From positions 434,001-498,000 of the forward strand of contig BDSL01000061.1 in assembly GCA_003116995.1 (NCBI GenBank): 64,000 nucleotides of DNA, written 5' to 3'. The stretch's first letter is position 1. Each line of letters starts with the position of its first letter. The DNA is from Yamagishiella unicocca (taxonomy: Eukaryota > Chlorophyta > Chlorophyceae > Chlamydomonadales > Volvocaceae). The notes under the pieces were generated by a model. That model was given only the letters and a program-made list of their open reading frames with translations, made no database searches and had not been told where the DNA came from. A program made the position numbers and the translations under genes. Shown piece after piece: positions 51,501 to 62,100 of the stretch.

Positions 51501-52510
51501 TGATGAATACTAGGCAGATCCCGCCTTTGGCGGCGGCGGTATCCGCCGTTAGTTGCACGTAGTAGAATATCATTATAGGATATGTAGTAGTTTATCTTCG
51601 TTATTAGTTGCTTCCCAGTATGGATGGGCGACATACATCGTCGACGCACCTAAAGGTCAGCAGCAGGGGATTATTGCAATCGGTGGATGTGCCGGAGACA
51701 CATGCATCCTTACTTACATCGATCGACTGTACATGTAGACGGACGGAACAGATAACGAACAGATAGGGCGAGCGCGTTCTTTACTTCAATCCGTTTGCCC
51801 CGAAGTAAGTAAGGCCATGACCCCGATCTCTCTTTGCTGCTTGCTGCTGTATAAATGTTGTGCGACACCTAGTCAGCCAGCCAGCTACGTAAGCACGCAC
51901 ATCTCGCCTTAGCTTATTACTTACTTCGCGTGTCAACTCAAATGCACAACCGTCTTACTTGGCGACTAATGTGCCCCCCAGCCCCGCCGCCTCGATTGAA
52001 TTACCTAAACTCTACCTATGTATGCACGCACCTACCTATGCACCTGTCTCAGTAATCCACATGTATGTGGGGATATAGACATACGCACACATGCATGCTT
52101 ATACAGCGATCGAGCGACCCACGAATCACACACATACATGGCGCGCGCCACACCGTACGTGCTCGGTTATATCCAGCATAGCTCTATCTCCGTCCCCACC
52201 CGCGCATGCCCTAAGAAACAGCATGCATAGATAGTAATCGCGCATGCAGCGCGGCGCGGCTCGCTCGCAGCGCGCGCGCGCGCCGTGTCGTCGACTGCTC
52301 GATTAACGCTTACCTCTGCAACTTCAGGGTTCCTCACCAGGAGCAAGCTGAATATGCTTGGCACCAAAGAGAACGGTAACAGCACCAGCTGCGACGGCGG
52401 CAAGAGTTGCGACCTAGCACAGGACGCCACGGCTTGCTCATAGCTTAGTGGCTCTAAGTGAAGAAATATGGGATCATCCTTCACTGTAAATTTATACACC
52501 GACGACGAAC
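39571..52510 (-). CDS. Kinase gene K1: receptor-like protein kinase with lectin-type ectodomain
   Basis: Reliable exons from the ectodomain to the kinase are: 46,478-46,254; 46,057-45,504; 44,822-44,140; 43,615-43,560; 43,399-43,344; 43,020-42,942; 42,718-42,651; 42,317-42,264; 42,131-42,033; 41,635-41,552; 41,248-41,212; 41,002-40,869; 40,588-40,440; 40,217-40,172; 39,945-39,598. All are phase-consistent. Further exons upstream to at least 50.9 kb, probably 52.5 kb, are tentative and no signal peptide was found. The product is a single-pass type I receptor kinase: extracellular jacalin-like modules, one helix, a basic stop-transfer RRRRQR, a juxtamembrane region, then a TKL-like kinase. The 3' end is either a stop at 39,571 by read-through or a relic last exon at 39,446-39,487. 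Confidence 0.75.
39598..41635 (-). CDS. K1 kinase C-lobe exons
   Basis: Exon 41,552-41,635 ends EVYKLYIIQ. Exon 41,212-41,248 has EYCDGGSLTAAL. Exon 40,869-41,002 has MNHIHAKNIVHGDLSTA. Exon 40,440-40,588 has NVLLASC and KVADFGL. Exon 40,172-40,217 is the activation loop HMSESQTHASNHFQ. Exon 39,598-39,945 has GTPAYTAPEVL, ADVWAYGIMLLEFYYG, CLSRDPSARPSFSE. The catalytic loop is HGD instead of HRD, so it is a non-RD kinase; Asp, Asn and the DFG Asp are present, so activity is likely. The overall type is TKL-like. Confidence 0.88.
42033..43615 (-). CDS. K1 kinase N-lobe exons
   Basis: Exons 43,560-43,615 and 43,344-43,399 encode the linker TTEFAEGLTGSKKG and DIAVAISKLH. Exon 42,942-43,020 carries the glycine loop ALLGKGSFGVVYLG. 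Exon 42,651-42,718 carries LRVAVKELVVHDAL with the ATP-binding Lys. Exon 42,264-42,317 carries the alpha-C helix QRAILEAAISKSLQ. Exon 42,033-42,131 carries HQHVVNTYSTEVVP. All junctions are in phase. The alpha-C exon uses a GC-AG intron (GCAAGT donor), conserved in K2. Confidence 0.85.
44140..44822 (-). CDS. K1 stalk, transmembrane helix and juxtamembrane region
   Basis: After the jacalin tail comes a Pro/Ser stalk (VAPSPPPPPGSTGVPPSSSS). The helix IAVGVSVGCAAALALIGVLV ends in WLWF (about 44,589-44,663), followed by the stop-transfer RRRRQR. The remaining 145 or so residues are a polar cytoplasmic juxtamembrane segment ending EIEEKLSAYI. The exon exits in phase 2 at a GTGCTG donor. This places the lectin modules outside and the kinase inside the cell. 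Confidence 0.8.
45504..46057 (-). CDS. K1 ectodomain: jacalin-like lectin module 2
   Basis: The exon opens with an SKSNSLGGGPYGGSRWC segment. It ends with the jacalin pattern VLAVSGCAGGYVERLVFHTS, then LCSTPFLEVAPPGGYLVGLE. The next exon continues GWFGDYLELAKLVWGQ, the last strand of the fold. Jacalin-like lectins bind mannose or galactose. The donor is GTCAGT, and reading past it meets a stop at 45,489. The matching exon in K2 is 63,037-63,593 and is nearly identical. Confidence 0.65.
46254..47359 (-). CDS. K1 ectodomain exons between the jacalin-like modules
   Basis: Exon 46,254-46,478 is well bounded and encodes FWVDVDDEVSQLGICMRAAY then CKAAASETSSTLARLGL. Exon 46,626 to about 46,965 encodes YMGFSWSMVTIRDTLDWATT and a Cys pair. 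Exon ending 47,359 encodes VSCIRGYGLCSTLPDKPIIQ then AVDTVVVYMAKNDTQMPYNA. The junction near 47,000-47,070 has no clean splice pair in phase, so limits there are uncertain. No known domain is recognised. Confidence 0.45.
47554..48919 (-). CDS. K1 ectodomain: jacalin-like module 1 and Cys-rich linker
   Basis: Three phase-compatible exons are seen. Exon 48,822-48,919 has ELEMLFFITRSGRQYQLG, the L-x-F-x-T-x-x-G strand of jacalin folds. Exon 48,360-48,462 has GYLAGLAGAYMDPS and VDMAWINQ. Exon 47,554-47,820 has VQLVWAAPNDSGPPTYQVSP, which parallels LAKLVWGQ in jacalin module 2. A Cys-rich piece follows (CGEEYGLVCPSNTCCGGN) that recalls hevein-type chitin-binding motifs but is incomplete. Confidence 0.5.
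49344..50075 (-). CDS. Tentative K1 ectodomain exons of unknown fold
   Basis: An exon with low end 49,821 encodes SGLSLVRSGLVVGDANPPPN then FDDSDQFWRFGPVVSALY; its high end, near 50,075, is uncertain. Exon 49,344-49,480 encodes NNKLVTVKLLREETNADAWR then TDVVGADSTVIPIDP. A similar stretch (GYFWVDVDDEVSQLGICMRA) occurs in exon 46,254-46,478, suggesting a repeated ectodomain module. The junction from 49,344 to the next exon is not phase-resolved, so one small exon is probably missing. Confidence 0.4.
50413..50878 (-). CDS. Tentative K1 ectodomain exon pair
   Basis: Exon 50,805-50,878 encodes CFRLGCHRTRLHHLICAQAQ. Exon 50,413-50,554 encodes RACRALTYIFSETQPKTYFQ then CAWRLTYFCVEESMVL. They join in phase 2 to 1, with GTGAGA and GTAAGC donors. 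The C-x-W-x-x-x-x-F-C-x-E-E end could be the tail of a C-type lectin fold. I do not name the domain with confidence. Confidence 0.4.
52314..52510 (-). CDS. Probable K1 ectodomain exon: first half of a C-type-lectin-like module
   Basis: The exon lies between a CAG acceptor and a GTAAGC donor. It encodes FTVKDDPIFLHLEPLSYEQA then VASCARSQLLPPSQLVLLP. The Y-E-x-A-x-x-x-C-x-x-x-x-L-x-P-S-x-L-x-x-L pattern fits the first helix and strand of a CTL domain. A matching second half is not clear; a candidate open stretch at about 51,390-51,510 carries ENAYVQNARSS. Sense and spacing fit the K1 ectodomain. Confidence 0.45.
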
Positions 52511-53341
52511 CTGTAGCCAAGTTTGAAATGAAAGTCCGTCAGGAATGGTCCGTCCTCGCATTGCCGAAGGTCATGCTGCATATAGTGAGGTAAAGGGCTT
52601 GCCTATAAGCTGCGCATCCACGTTGATCAGCTGGTGGACCGCGACCAAAAGCACAAAAGTCCAGCTGGCAAGCGGTATCACGTCGAGCCAGTCATTTTGG
52701 CAGGACGACGTTACAAGCGATTTCATACAGAACCAGGAAAACTGCTGGAGGCCTGCTAATGATTTCTGATGCTGAAAAACCGCCAAAATGTGTCGGTGTA
52801 CTTCGGGCAGCGAGGTTTTTAGGCGGTTGCAGCTGCACCATGTACGAAGGCAGGGTTCAGTGCAGCTATTCGTGAACAACACAACCTGCTGTTGGAGCAC
52901 ACCAGGAGATACCGCTACAGGCTGTATGTCATGGGACGAGGTAGTACAGCCCAGGTATAAAGCAGCCGTACAGGTGCCAAGGAGCTCAAGGCCACGCCGC
53001 CCGCAGAACCTGCCCTACGCGTGTAAGTACCTGAGTGGATGGATTAATATCCGCCTCAAAGACACGCAGATTCTCGAGGCCCCGCGCCGCCGCCTACCTA
53101 GGTGGATCGGCTATAGTGAACCAGTGTAGGCTAGTGGGGATGTTAAGATACAGGTGTCCTACTTCGCATTAGTTTTCTATTTGTACAAGCGGCTTGGACT
53201 ACGAGTGACAAATTGTAAGGGGCGGGTAACCGCGCGCCTCCGCGCGCGCGCAAAACATCACAATGGCGACGGGTTTAATGCGTAAATGAAATGGATTATG
53301 GTGTAATTATGATTGCAATGCGTTACGGCGTAAATGCTTAC

Positions 53342-53436
53342 ATTATTGCTAGCTAATGTGAGATACCACCAGTAGTCGTCGTTGTTGCTGAGGGTGTGCC
53401 CCGACCCAGATAAAGCTGACAGAGGTTCTATTATTC
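53342..53436 (-). CDS. Tentative exon upstream of K1
   Basis: A TAG acceptor and a good GTAAGC donor frame IIEPLSALSGSGHTLSNN then DDYWWYLTLASNN. I do not recognise the domain. Its membership in K1 is not shown. Confidence 0.35.
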
Positions 53437-53814
53437 CTATGGAGCAAAATATTGAGTGACATGTGTCACGTTTCCTCAGAAGCCGTTCCATCAGGCGCCC
53501 GCCACGCACAATTTCCCGCCCTTTACTCTCGCATTCTGCTGGGACAGAATGGCTTCGCGGCATCCAATAAGCCAAAATTACACTATGTTTGTATATCGCT
53601 TCGTTAATGACGCATCCGCTACTTGTAGCTTGCGGGTGTGCGCAACACCCTGGTGGGCCGCTCTGACAGCGCATGTCGGTCCAGCCGCCACGTGCATGCT
53701 TAGCGTCGGTGCCTCCATCCATCATTCGACGTTGCCAGCAAACCCAACTCCGCATCCATGCATTCATTCGGGAAGTCCTTACCTGCACTTATGGCTGGTG
53801 TCTGTACATAATGC

Positions 53815-53878
53815 AATAAACCCGTAATTTTCCGTGGGATTTTCGCACGAAAATCCCACGGAAAATTACGGGTTTATT
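53815..53878. repeat. Perfect 31-bp palindrome with a 2-bp centre
   Basis: The left arm (53,815-53,845) starts AATAAACCCGTAATTTTCCG and ends GATTTTCG. The centre is CA. The right arm (53,848-53,878) is the exact reverse complement. Such a perfect hairpin points to a recent insertion or a selected structure. It abuts the broken donor of the WSC segment at 53,882. Confidence 0.95.
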
Positions 53879-53881
53879 TCC

Positions 53882-54200
53882 CTGTAGCCAGCCAGCCCGA
53901 CGCATTGGGCGCAGCCCGAGAGGGACACCTTGTCACGTATCGTGTCCGTTTTAGGTGGGCTTGAAAAAGCCCTGTTTGTGGTACAACCACAAAAGGCATA
54001 GTCGCAACGCAAGCGTACGAGTGTACGACGAGGCGGGCGTAAGAGTGTGCGAGGTAGGACCAAGCACATGAACCCTAAAGAGAACGAAGCGAAGTGTAAC
54101 AGCTCAGCTCGTTACACACCTCGCCCTCGCTCAGCAGCATCATCGGCATCAGGGAGTAGGTACGAAAGCCGGTATCCCCCGCCAGATCTTTTTGCGGGGC
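53882..54200 (-). pseudogene. Diverged WSC half-domain (copy of the gene A exon 14 type), disrupted
   Basis: Segment 54,120-54,200 encodes FRTYSLMPMMLLSEGE and segment 53,882-53,928 encodes VSLSGCAQCVGLAGY. They join in phase as a WSC first half like gene A exon 14 ([23 protein letters not shown]). The 191 bp between them start GTGTGT and end ACAAG, so they are either an unusual intron or an insertion flanked by GGTGT. Where exon 14 has the donor AG-GTACC, this copy has AG-GGAAAT and runs straight into a 31-bp palindrome. The first Cys of the WSC is also lost. It may be a relic or the 5' part of K1. Confidence 0.55.
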
Positions 54201-56928
54201 CTGCGGATGTGAGTAGCGTGCAGGTCACCATGCTGTGGTGCCGGCGCCAACGTGGAGCAAGGCAATCGCGTGTCCCCACACGGCGACCGCGCAGTGGCAG
54301 GCTGCGATCGAGGAGGTGTTCGCACCGCCCACCAGTAAGCACGCAAAGCTGCGGACTTTCCTAGCCATGCTTATGCGGCCGGGGACGACAAGGGGCTCGA
54401 TCGAGCGATCGCTTTCCGTAACGGTGATCCTCGTGAAGCACCCGCCCGGTTTCCATATGTGTTGATGGGCTGGCCAGCCAACATGTGCCGTTTGCTCCAA
54501 GTCGCTGTACGGCTTGTGCCAGGCATCTCGCAACTGGCACAAGACGTTGCACGAGCGATTAGCTGGTGGCTTATGTAGTAATAACTGTTACAGCAGTGGG
54601 TTCCAGACCAGAAGGTAGAACCATCGGGCACATCGCCTGTATGGGCTATGTATGGGGTTCAAGACGTCTGATAGATGCGGACTCCAGCTTGAACGTGAGA
54701 TGTGGTGTACGCACGTCGACGATCGGCTGATTGCGTCATACGGCATGGGGAAGGCACTGGTAACTGCTACAGTGGGCCCCAGACCACTTATCCGGGGCCG
54801 GCACGGGCCGTGTCAGCACTCCCACGGCTTGGGAGATGTCTGGACACATGCACCAGGCGATGTACGGAAGGCTACCCACCAGCACGCTGTACGGGTTGCA
54901 CTCCTACCTACACGTGCCGCCGCTCCCATATCGACGCAATAACAACTCGACACGTAGGCCAACTTCATCGCCAGCACCTTTCCCTTGTCGGGGGCATTTG
55001 GGCTCCTTCCCCCTGAGTGGTTGGTGTCGCTGTTTGTTTTTTCTTCCTGCGTCCCTTTAGATGTCAGGCGATGCGTGGGCGCGATGGCGCTACCTCTGGG
55101 GCGGACCGTAACAGTCAATATGCCATGTAATCATCAGTGACGAAAGGTGGCAAATTGGTAACGATTATATATTTGCAGCAACTTGTAAAGGAGCAAACGC
55201 CCACGAACATCAATCTTCGGGTTACGGGTATAATTATATTTTGTTATAAGGCTTGGGAGCACGAAGCACGGACAAGACACATATTTAGTAATTACAGTCT
55301 TGCTCTAGAGGACGTTGAAGGCAGTTAAAGTACAGACGAAACTGCGGCTCCAAACCGGGGCTCCTTACCGCGGCTCCTGCTGCCTCGCACGCATGCCCAT
55401 ACTGCCGATGGTAGGCCCAAATCGGCCACGAATTTGGTTACGTGTTAATGTGGAAGGTGGCCATGGCTCAACCGACAGGATTGGATGATAACCTCAACGA
55501 CGCAAGTGTTATGAACAAAATATGGCGCGACAAGGCAGGAGCGTTGGAATTCTCTGGCCAGGAGGAGGAAAGCCCCTCCGTGAGAGAGGCGACATAGGGA
55601 TCGAAGCCCATATTTTCATACTAAAACACTGTCGATGCCACACAAAGGGCGCGCGCGGTGCGGCATGGAGTTTCGGCGCAGCATAATAAACGCATCTGCC
55701 CCCGCGAGAGGCACATGAGCTGGAGACCGGACGACCCGATTGTGAATGGCAGCTCCAGGCGTAAATAAGTCGACAGGCGCTTCGACGCGCCCATGCGTTG
55801 AGAATAGACGATGAATCAAGAGCGATTGGGTGCCTCATTGCGAGGCCCCTTCGCCTATAGGCATTGTCAAAAGAATGGGCCTTGCCCCCAAAGTAGACCC
55901 AAAAGAACCTCTTTGAGCACAGTAAACGAAAGTTGCCCACGCACAACACCACGGTATGTGTCCTCAAACCCACTTACATTAAGCGACTAAGCGAACTAGG
56001 GCACAAATCGATGAGCCGCCGCCGCCCATGTCGGCCCCAAACTGCTTTGCAATGTAGGGGTGCAAGCAACCTAAATGTCACAACACCGCCACCGCTTGCT
56101 GCAATGGCCAATCAACCCACCGCGCGCGAGCCTCATTAGATGGGTAACTCGCACGATTATGTAAACGCTACTGAGCCTACGTGTGCAGGGAACACCCGAA
56201 ATCTTCGCAAGGTCCTTTAAACCCAGCCGTGCGCAGTTTGAACATGGTGTACCAAGTTTAGACCCTTGCCGCTCCATCATCATCTTACTTTCTCTACACA
56301 TTCATTCTCTATGGAGACGATACAAGCGCTGCCGAAACCCTGAGGCATGCGCATCTCCTCCGCACCCTTCTTTTCGCACGGTACCCACCGGTGGCCAAGT
56401 GATTTCCAACTCCAAATTGCGTTGAATGAACTTTCCCTACCTCGAGATTGTACCTAAAACCGAGTGCGGCCATCAAGGAATGAAGCGCCCGAAGTCGACG
56501 CAAATACAGCTAACGCACGTTGTAACCCCAGTGTCTGGTTCTCTAAGCTGCCGGCACTATGTTCCTTTCTATCGTGGTCCGCTGGTGTGCTTCCCACAAG
56601 CAACTGGCCAAGACCGCAACCACCTGGGGGACGGCGCCGTTGAGGACAACAGGAATCAGCGTGAGTGAAAGGGCTGTTTCGCACAGTAGGCTGCGCTACA
56701 GTGCAGTATAGTTATCCGATTGGACAGGGCACAAATATGGATGCCGCAGATACGAGATGCCACGGACACGAGCGAGAGGGTACAGATGTGAGAGGGCAAG
56801 TATGTATAAAAGATACCGTTATTGAGCGCATGAAAGCGTTGGCATGGTAGATAGGAGATAGCAGCCACAGCCAGCAGCCAGCAGCCATATTCGGTTGGAA
56901 ATACTCCGACGGATGTATGATATGCGCG
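54201..56928. other. Region between K1 and K2: duplicated 3' flank and unresolved sequence
   Basis: From about 54,950 rightwards the sequence parallels 37,595-39,440, so this is the duplicated flank and not a new gene. Shared pieces include the arm near 55,000, the CGGCTCC-rich stretch near 55,340, and a block near 56,550-56,640 with TTTCTATCGTGGTCCGCTGG, which also occurs near 39,090. Between 54,201 and 54,950 a minus-strand open stretch (about 54,230-54,470, including FTRITVTESDRSIEPLVVPG) could be an exon of K1; no splice frame is established. Confidence 0.55.
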
Positions 56929-59128
56929 TCAAGCAGTGGCTTGCGCGAACCGCTTCAGAGCCGCATGCAGCTACGACACCGGGCATGTTAGATTGCCGCC
57001 GTAATTCCTATCAAAACACACTCTCGTAACTATTCCCCATCAGCACACTCTCGTAACTATTCCCCATCAGCACACTCTCGTAACTATTCCCCATCAGCAC
57101 ACTCTCGTAACTATTCCCTATCAGCACACCGCCAGACCCCAGCTCACCTCAGAAAACGACGGCCGCGCGGATGGGTCCCGAGACAGGCAGGCCGCTACCA
57201 GCGAGGCGAATGGTTGCGCTGCGGACGCGTTGGCGGGCAGCACCGCCCACGGGGGTGTACCGTCACCCGCCTCGGGTTCCGTCTCAATGAAGTCATCGTC
57301 CTTTGCGTCCCTGGATGGGGACCAGCTGGGCCCCGCCGCGGCGGCCTGCTGCGCCCTGACGTGGAGGGCGCGGATGCGCTTGATGTGTGCACCGTAGTAG
57401 AACTCAAGCAGCATGATGCCGTACGCCCAGACATCGGCCGCCTTGGACAGGTGACCCTGGTCCAGTACCTCAGGAGCTGTGTAGGCGGGCGTGCCCTGCA
57501 CACCGAGGCATAAACACGTTTGTTAACACACAGATGCACAGACGCACAGAAACGCAGGGTTCTGACATGCCAATGTTTGGGACGCAACGAGCGTTACCCC
57601 GCTTGTAGACATAGGTCAAAGTTTCCTTTTCAGTGTGGACAATTCGCTCGCCGGCGCCTGCCCAAAGAAGGACAGCTGTTGAAAGTCATCGTGCCTTACC
57701 TGAAAATGGTTCGACGCGTGCGTCTGGCTCCCCGACATATGGACGCTGCGCTTGCACATGCACAGCCAAGGGAGTGGTTTGGAGGGCCGGCTTTGCGACA
57801 GCAACCGTTGGAATTACGGAGCGTGACCCAGGAGCCAGGACTAAATTTCAAGAATAATAAGGAGTTTAGGGATTTAAAAGCGAGGTTCAAAGTTTTGAAG
57901 GTTAGGGCGTCAAGGTTCCAAAAGTTACGGTTTCAGATGCGGCTGGCAGGCAGCGTCGGCTGGCTTGCGTATTCTTACCTGAGGCCAAAGTCCGCAACCT
58001 TTGCCACCAACGGCGGCCTCCAGACACCAGCGAGCTGGCGCAGTAAGTCTGTGTCGTCGGCGGAGCCATCGTACGGCAGCTCGGGCCGACCGTCTAGGTA
58101 ACGGCTGCAGCTGGCAAGCAGCACATTCTGCGGCAGGGGGCCACCCAACAGCAAGGCATCAGGGAAGAGTCATCGTATACCTACAAGGTTGGATAAGGGG
58201 CCCCAGTCTAACAACCACGGGTTGAGCCAGGTTCGATCGCCCGCAATAAGGTACCTATGGGTGCCAGCTCTATGCCGATTGTGCGGGGTGAATATATAGC
58301 AGGTAGGCTAGCCAAGACGCCTGTGCAGCTGCCTGATTGAGTCCACCGTTTACGTCCCCCACCATCCTGCAGCGAGCAGGCTGTGATCAAGTAAGCCTAC
58401 CGCGGTGCTCAGGTCCCCATGCACGATGTTCTTGGCGTGTATGTGGTTCATGCCGCACGCCACGTCCAGGGCCAGCGTCAGCGCGCACAGCGCGGCGGCG
58501 CCGCCCGCGGACACGCTGCCCACCACGCCGGCACCTACACATGCACGACATCATTCGGCTAAGAATGGAGGGTGTCTGACGGACCGAATCAAAGCATGGA
58601 AGCCATTTGACTTAATGCGGTAGACAACGCGCATCACGCCGCACATACAGCATCGCGCTGCTACGCCTATTTTGCATGATGCACGGAAGGTACGACAAGT
58701 ACGAAACGGATACTTACTCAGCGCGGCGGTGAGTGATCCTCCATCGCAGTACTCCTGTAGACGCACGTGGGGAAGTGGATGGGCAGCGAAGCGGCGAGGA
58801 AGAGGAGCACTGGGACATGTGGGCTTGCACGCAGCAGCGAACAAAAAGGCTCCGCCAATCGAGCCGCGCGCCTGCTGTGTACACATCCAGTTCTGCGCCT
58901 GCTGGCGAGCTAAATCCTTCCAGCGGTTAGGTTCCTTGGTCAGTACCGTTTACAACGACCCCCTACCCCCTGCCGTTCAACCTTAATTGGCTTATTCCCC
59001 TCTCCATGACCACAGGGGCGCCGGTCGAGGACGTCCAATCCCACCTGGATAATGTACAGCTTGTACACCTCTCCCACGGTCGCCAAGGTCGCGCCACCTG
59101 GGCTGCCTTCTGGTTCCGAGACCTCGCC
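56929..59128 (-). CDS. K2 kinase C-lobe exons and stop
   Basis: The exons mirror K1: EVYKLYIIQ, EYCDGGSLTAAL, IVHGDLSTA, NVLLASC with DFGL, activation loop HMSGSQTHASNHFQ, then GTPAYTAPEVL with DVWAYGIMLLEFYYG and RPSFSE. The last exon adds LHAALKRFAQATA and a TGA at 56,929-56,931. This amphipathic end suits the terminal helix of a kinase domain. The intron before it (56,971-57,147) holds a 29-bp tandem repeat. Confidence 0.85.
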
Positions 59129-62100
59129 CTGTGCAGGTATGCCATGATGCCATAAGATCGTCATTGGAACACACTTCCGTATCGGCATCATTTACTCGCT
59201 TGCTTTGAGGCATGTGGGTTAGTTCAACCTCGCTCTGTTTCATTATTTCCTCTTCCGGCCAACCTCGCATGCTGGCGCACCAGGAATAATACGCCTACTT
59301 TCCGTTCGGTTTTTACGTACAAACATACCGTCTCAACCACTTACCGTTGGCATGTCCGCCACCGGAGGTGCAACATCAGTCGCGACTTGACCGGCGGTCA
59401 CCGCCGCCAGGGGAACTACTTCAATAGAGTAGGTGTTAACCACGTGCTGATGCTGCAGCAGGTGAGGAGGATCAGAGGTTTGCTTTCTGGGTCCCTTCGG
59501 CCATCATCATTTCATCAGGCGCAAGCAAGACCGATGAGCCATTGGATGTTTTCCGGAGTCCAATGACGTTCATTGTGCCCAGCTTTGTTGCGCCATGTGC
59601 GCGCGGGCACGGCAGCATCCACTCGTATTCAGTCGCCAACGCAATAATGTACGCCCTCTACTTGCTTGCCTGCAGGGATTTGGAGATGGCCGCCTCCAGG
59701 ATGGCCCGCTGCCGCTGCCGTCCCTGCGGGAATGCATACAGGGCAAAATAAGGAGCTTACTAAGCAACGAAGCGAAGTTGTTCATATGGGCGGCGGGCGT
59801 AAAGGTGTACGGTTAGCGTCCGTCCGGGGACGCTAACCGTAATCGGTCATCAGTGGCTACGGTTGGGCGGCGGGCAGTAAGCCACACATTATTATGTGCC
59901 TCGCGCCCACGCACCTCGTTTCCAAAAAGCGCATCGTGCACGAGCAGCTCCTTCACAGCCACGCGAAGGCCCCGCCAGGTGCCTGCCATCATCAGCAGCG
60001 GCAGCAGCGATATCTTTGTGCGAGCGCGGCGGGAGGTGCAGCAGCAGCGCTGAGTTAGATGGAGGATAGATGGGTTTGACGATTGCCTGCGGTCTTCGGC
60101 CGCCAATGCATTGGCCAGCATATGCTGGACGGCTGGGTTGCGTAAAGTGTGCTGAGTGGCTGGTGTTGAAGGTACGAACATACGGTTGCGTGGTGATAAT
60201 TGCTGAGCGACGAGAACAAAGCCACGCACGGGCAACAACGGACCAGGGAGCGGAGATGGCTAGTGGAAACTGCGATGTTGGGTGCGTGCACGCGCTGTTA
60301 CAGTGTATGTCCACCCACCCAAATACACGACTCCGAAACTGCCCTTGCCCAGCAGGGCCGTAATCCGCAGCTGCTCCTCGCGACACGACAGCTCGGCCTG
60401 GAGGCGCGAATGGACATGATGAACAGCCGTCAGCTCAGCGACAAAAGTGAAACCCAAGCAGGACAGCTCAGCAACGAAAAACCAAAGACGAGGTGCTTAC
60501 GTGAAGCTTGGAGATCGCGACGGCGATGTCGATCTTTGTCGTTCCAGCAGCGGTACCTGCAGGAGACGATAAGAGCCGTGGACACAAGCCGAGCGAGCAG
60601 CGTAGGCTTCTCAGCAGGAGAGTTTGGTTAGTGTACGTCAGTACGACATATCATACTTGCTTAGAGATGTTTAGCCTACCTGCCTTCTGAGCGTCACGTT
60701 GACAGCTGTGCGCCGTATTGCTACAGTTTAGGCTAAGTTGTCGTACGTATTGTACCCATCATCTCACCCAGGTTGCCGACCGTCGCCGCACGAATTGATG
60801 ATTTGTGCCGGCCTTATTGATAGCGGATTTGTAGCGGCGGATTGGTAGCCGAGGTGTTGCAACCGGCCATTAGTGCAGATGATTAATCCTTACTTACGTG
60901 TGGCTGAATCGTGTTTTGCTGAGAGGCCGAGGGTTTCGAATCGGCAGGCCCCGTTCCAGGGAGGGAAGAGGCGGATTGCCAAGCCGATCAGCGGGACGGC
61001 AGAGACAGTGGGGCTGTTATAGGGCCAGACGGTGAATCGTACAAAGGACAAGAAGTTTAGATGAATGGATTTAATGGTGCGCAATCGGTATCACGCGAAA
61101 GCTCCTCCGCCTCTCCATCGATGGAGATGGCGATGTTGATAGTTGATTGACATCAATCAACGGGCGAATGTGCAAGTGACCGTGCAGCACTTATGGATGA
61201 TCTACAGCTTACCCCTTTTCTTGCCGCCCTTCGCGCCCTTCACAAGTTCGGTAGTGCCTGCGCCTGCCCTGTTGAAAACGAAGTAAATTAATGCGAATCA
61301 CACTCAACCCTTAGCAGCAGGAATTGGCCCCAATTAAAGCATTAGCATAGAGAGGATCGATGCACAGCAGGAAACGGATCCAAGCATCACTCTTATCTCT
61401 CGGAAGCTGAACCAAACATCCTCCCACTCGCTCGTCCCCAAAACTGCTCACGTATGTATGCTTGGCGGCGACGCGCGACGCCGCTATCGATCGATCTAAC
61501 CGCTATTTAGGTATAGTACGCTTTTTGGAGTACCTGATGTAGGCGCTGAGCTTCTCCTCGATGTCAAATATGAGCGGCGTTGTGGACATGGTGGCAAACG
61601 AAGACATGTCGGTCGTCTCGCCCGCGGTCCCCGCCGCCCCAGTAGTGGCGGTGCGGTTGGATTCGTTGATGCTGCCGCTGCCCCCTGGCGCATCTTTGTG
61701 CAGGAGCAACAACATCCAACCAGGCAGCAAGCCGTAATTAGGAAGCTAGTCAGGCAATTCGTGCGTGCGTGCCAGCAGTCGCCCGCAGTAGACGGAGACG
61801 AAGTAGACGCACAGGAAACAAGAGCTACCCCTTTTCCATAGAGCCACACTTGCCGGCTGCGGCGCGTAGTGCGAGGTCGCCTGGACACACGCCATCATCG
61901 ATGAGGGAACGGCCACCTACCCGTCGCGTCGCCAGCAGCCGTAGAAGTGTCTTCAGACCGCTCATTCTCAACCGTACGCAGCGCCAACACCATTCCAACC
62001 GCGGCACCTGCGCCGGAAACAGTTGCTTCCAGTGGCCCCGTGTCGAGGCCCTCAGGACCCGCAACAGACAGCGGCGCCTGCTGATCTGTCATTCCAGTAC

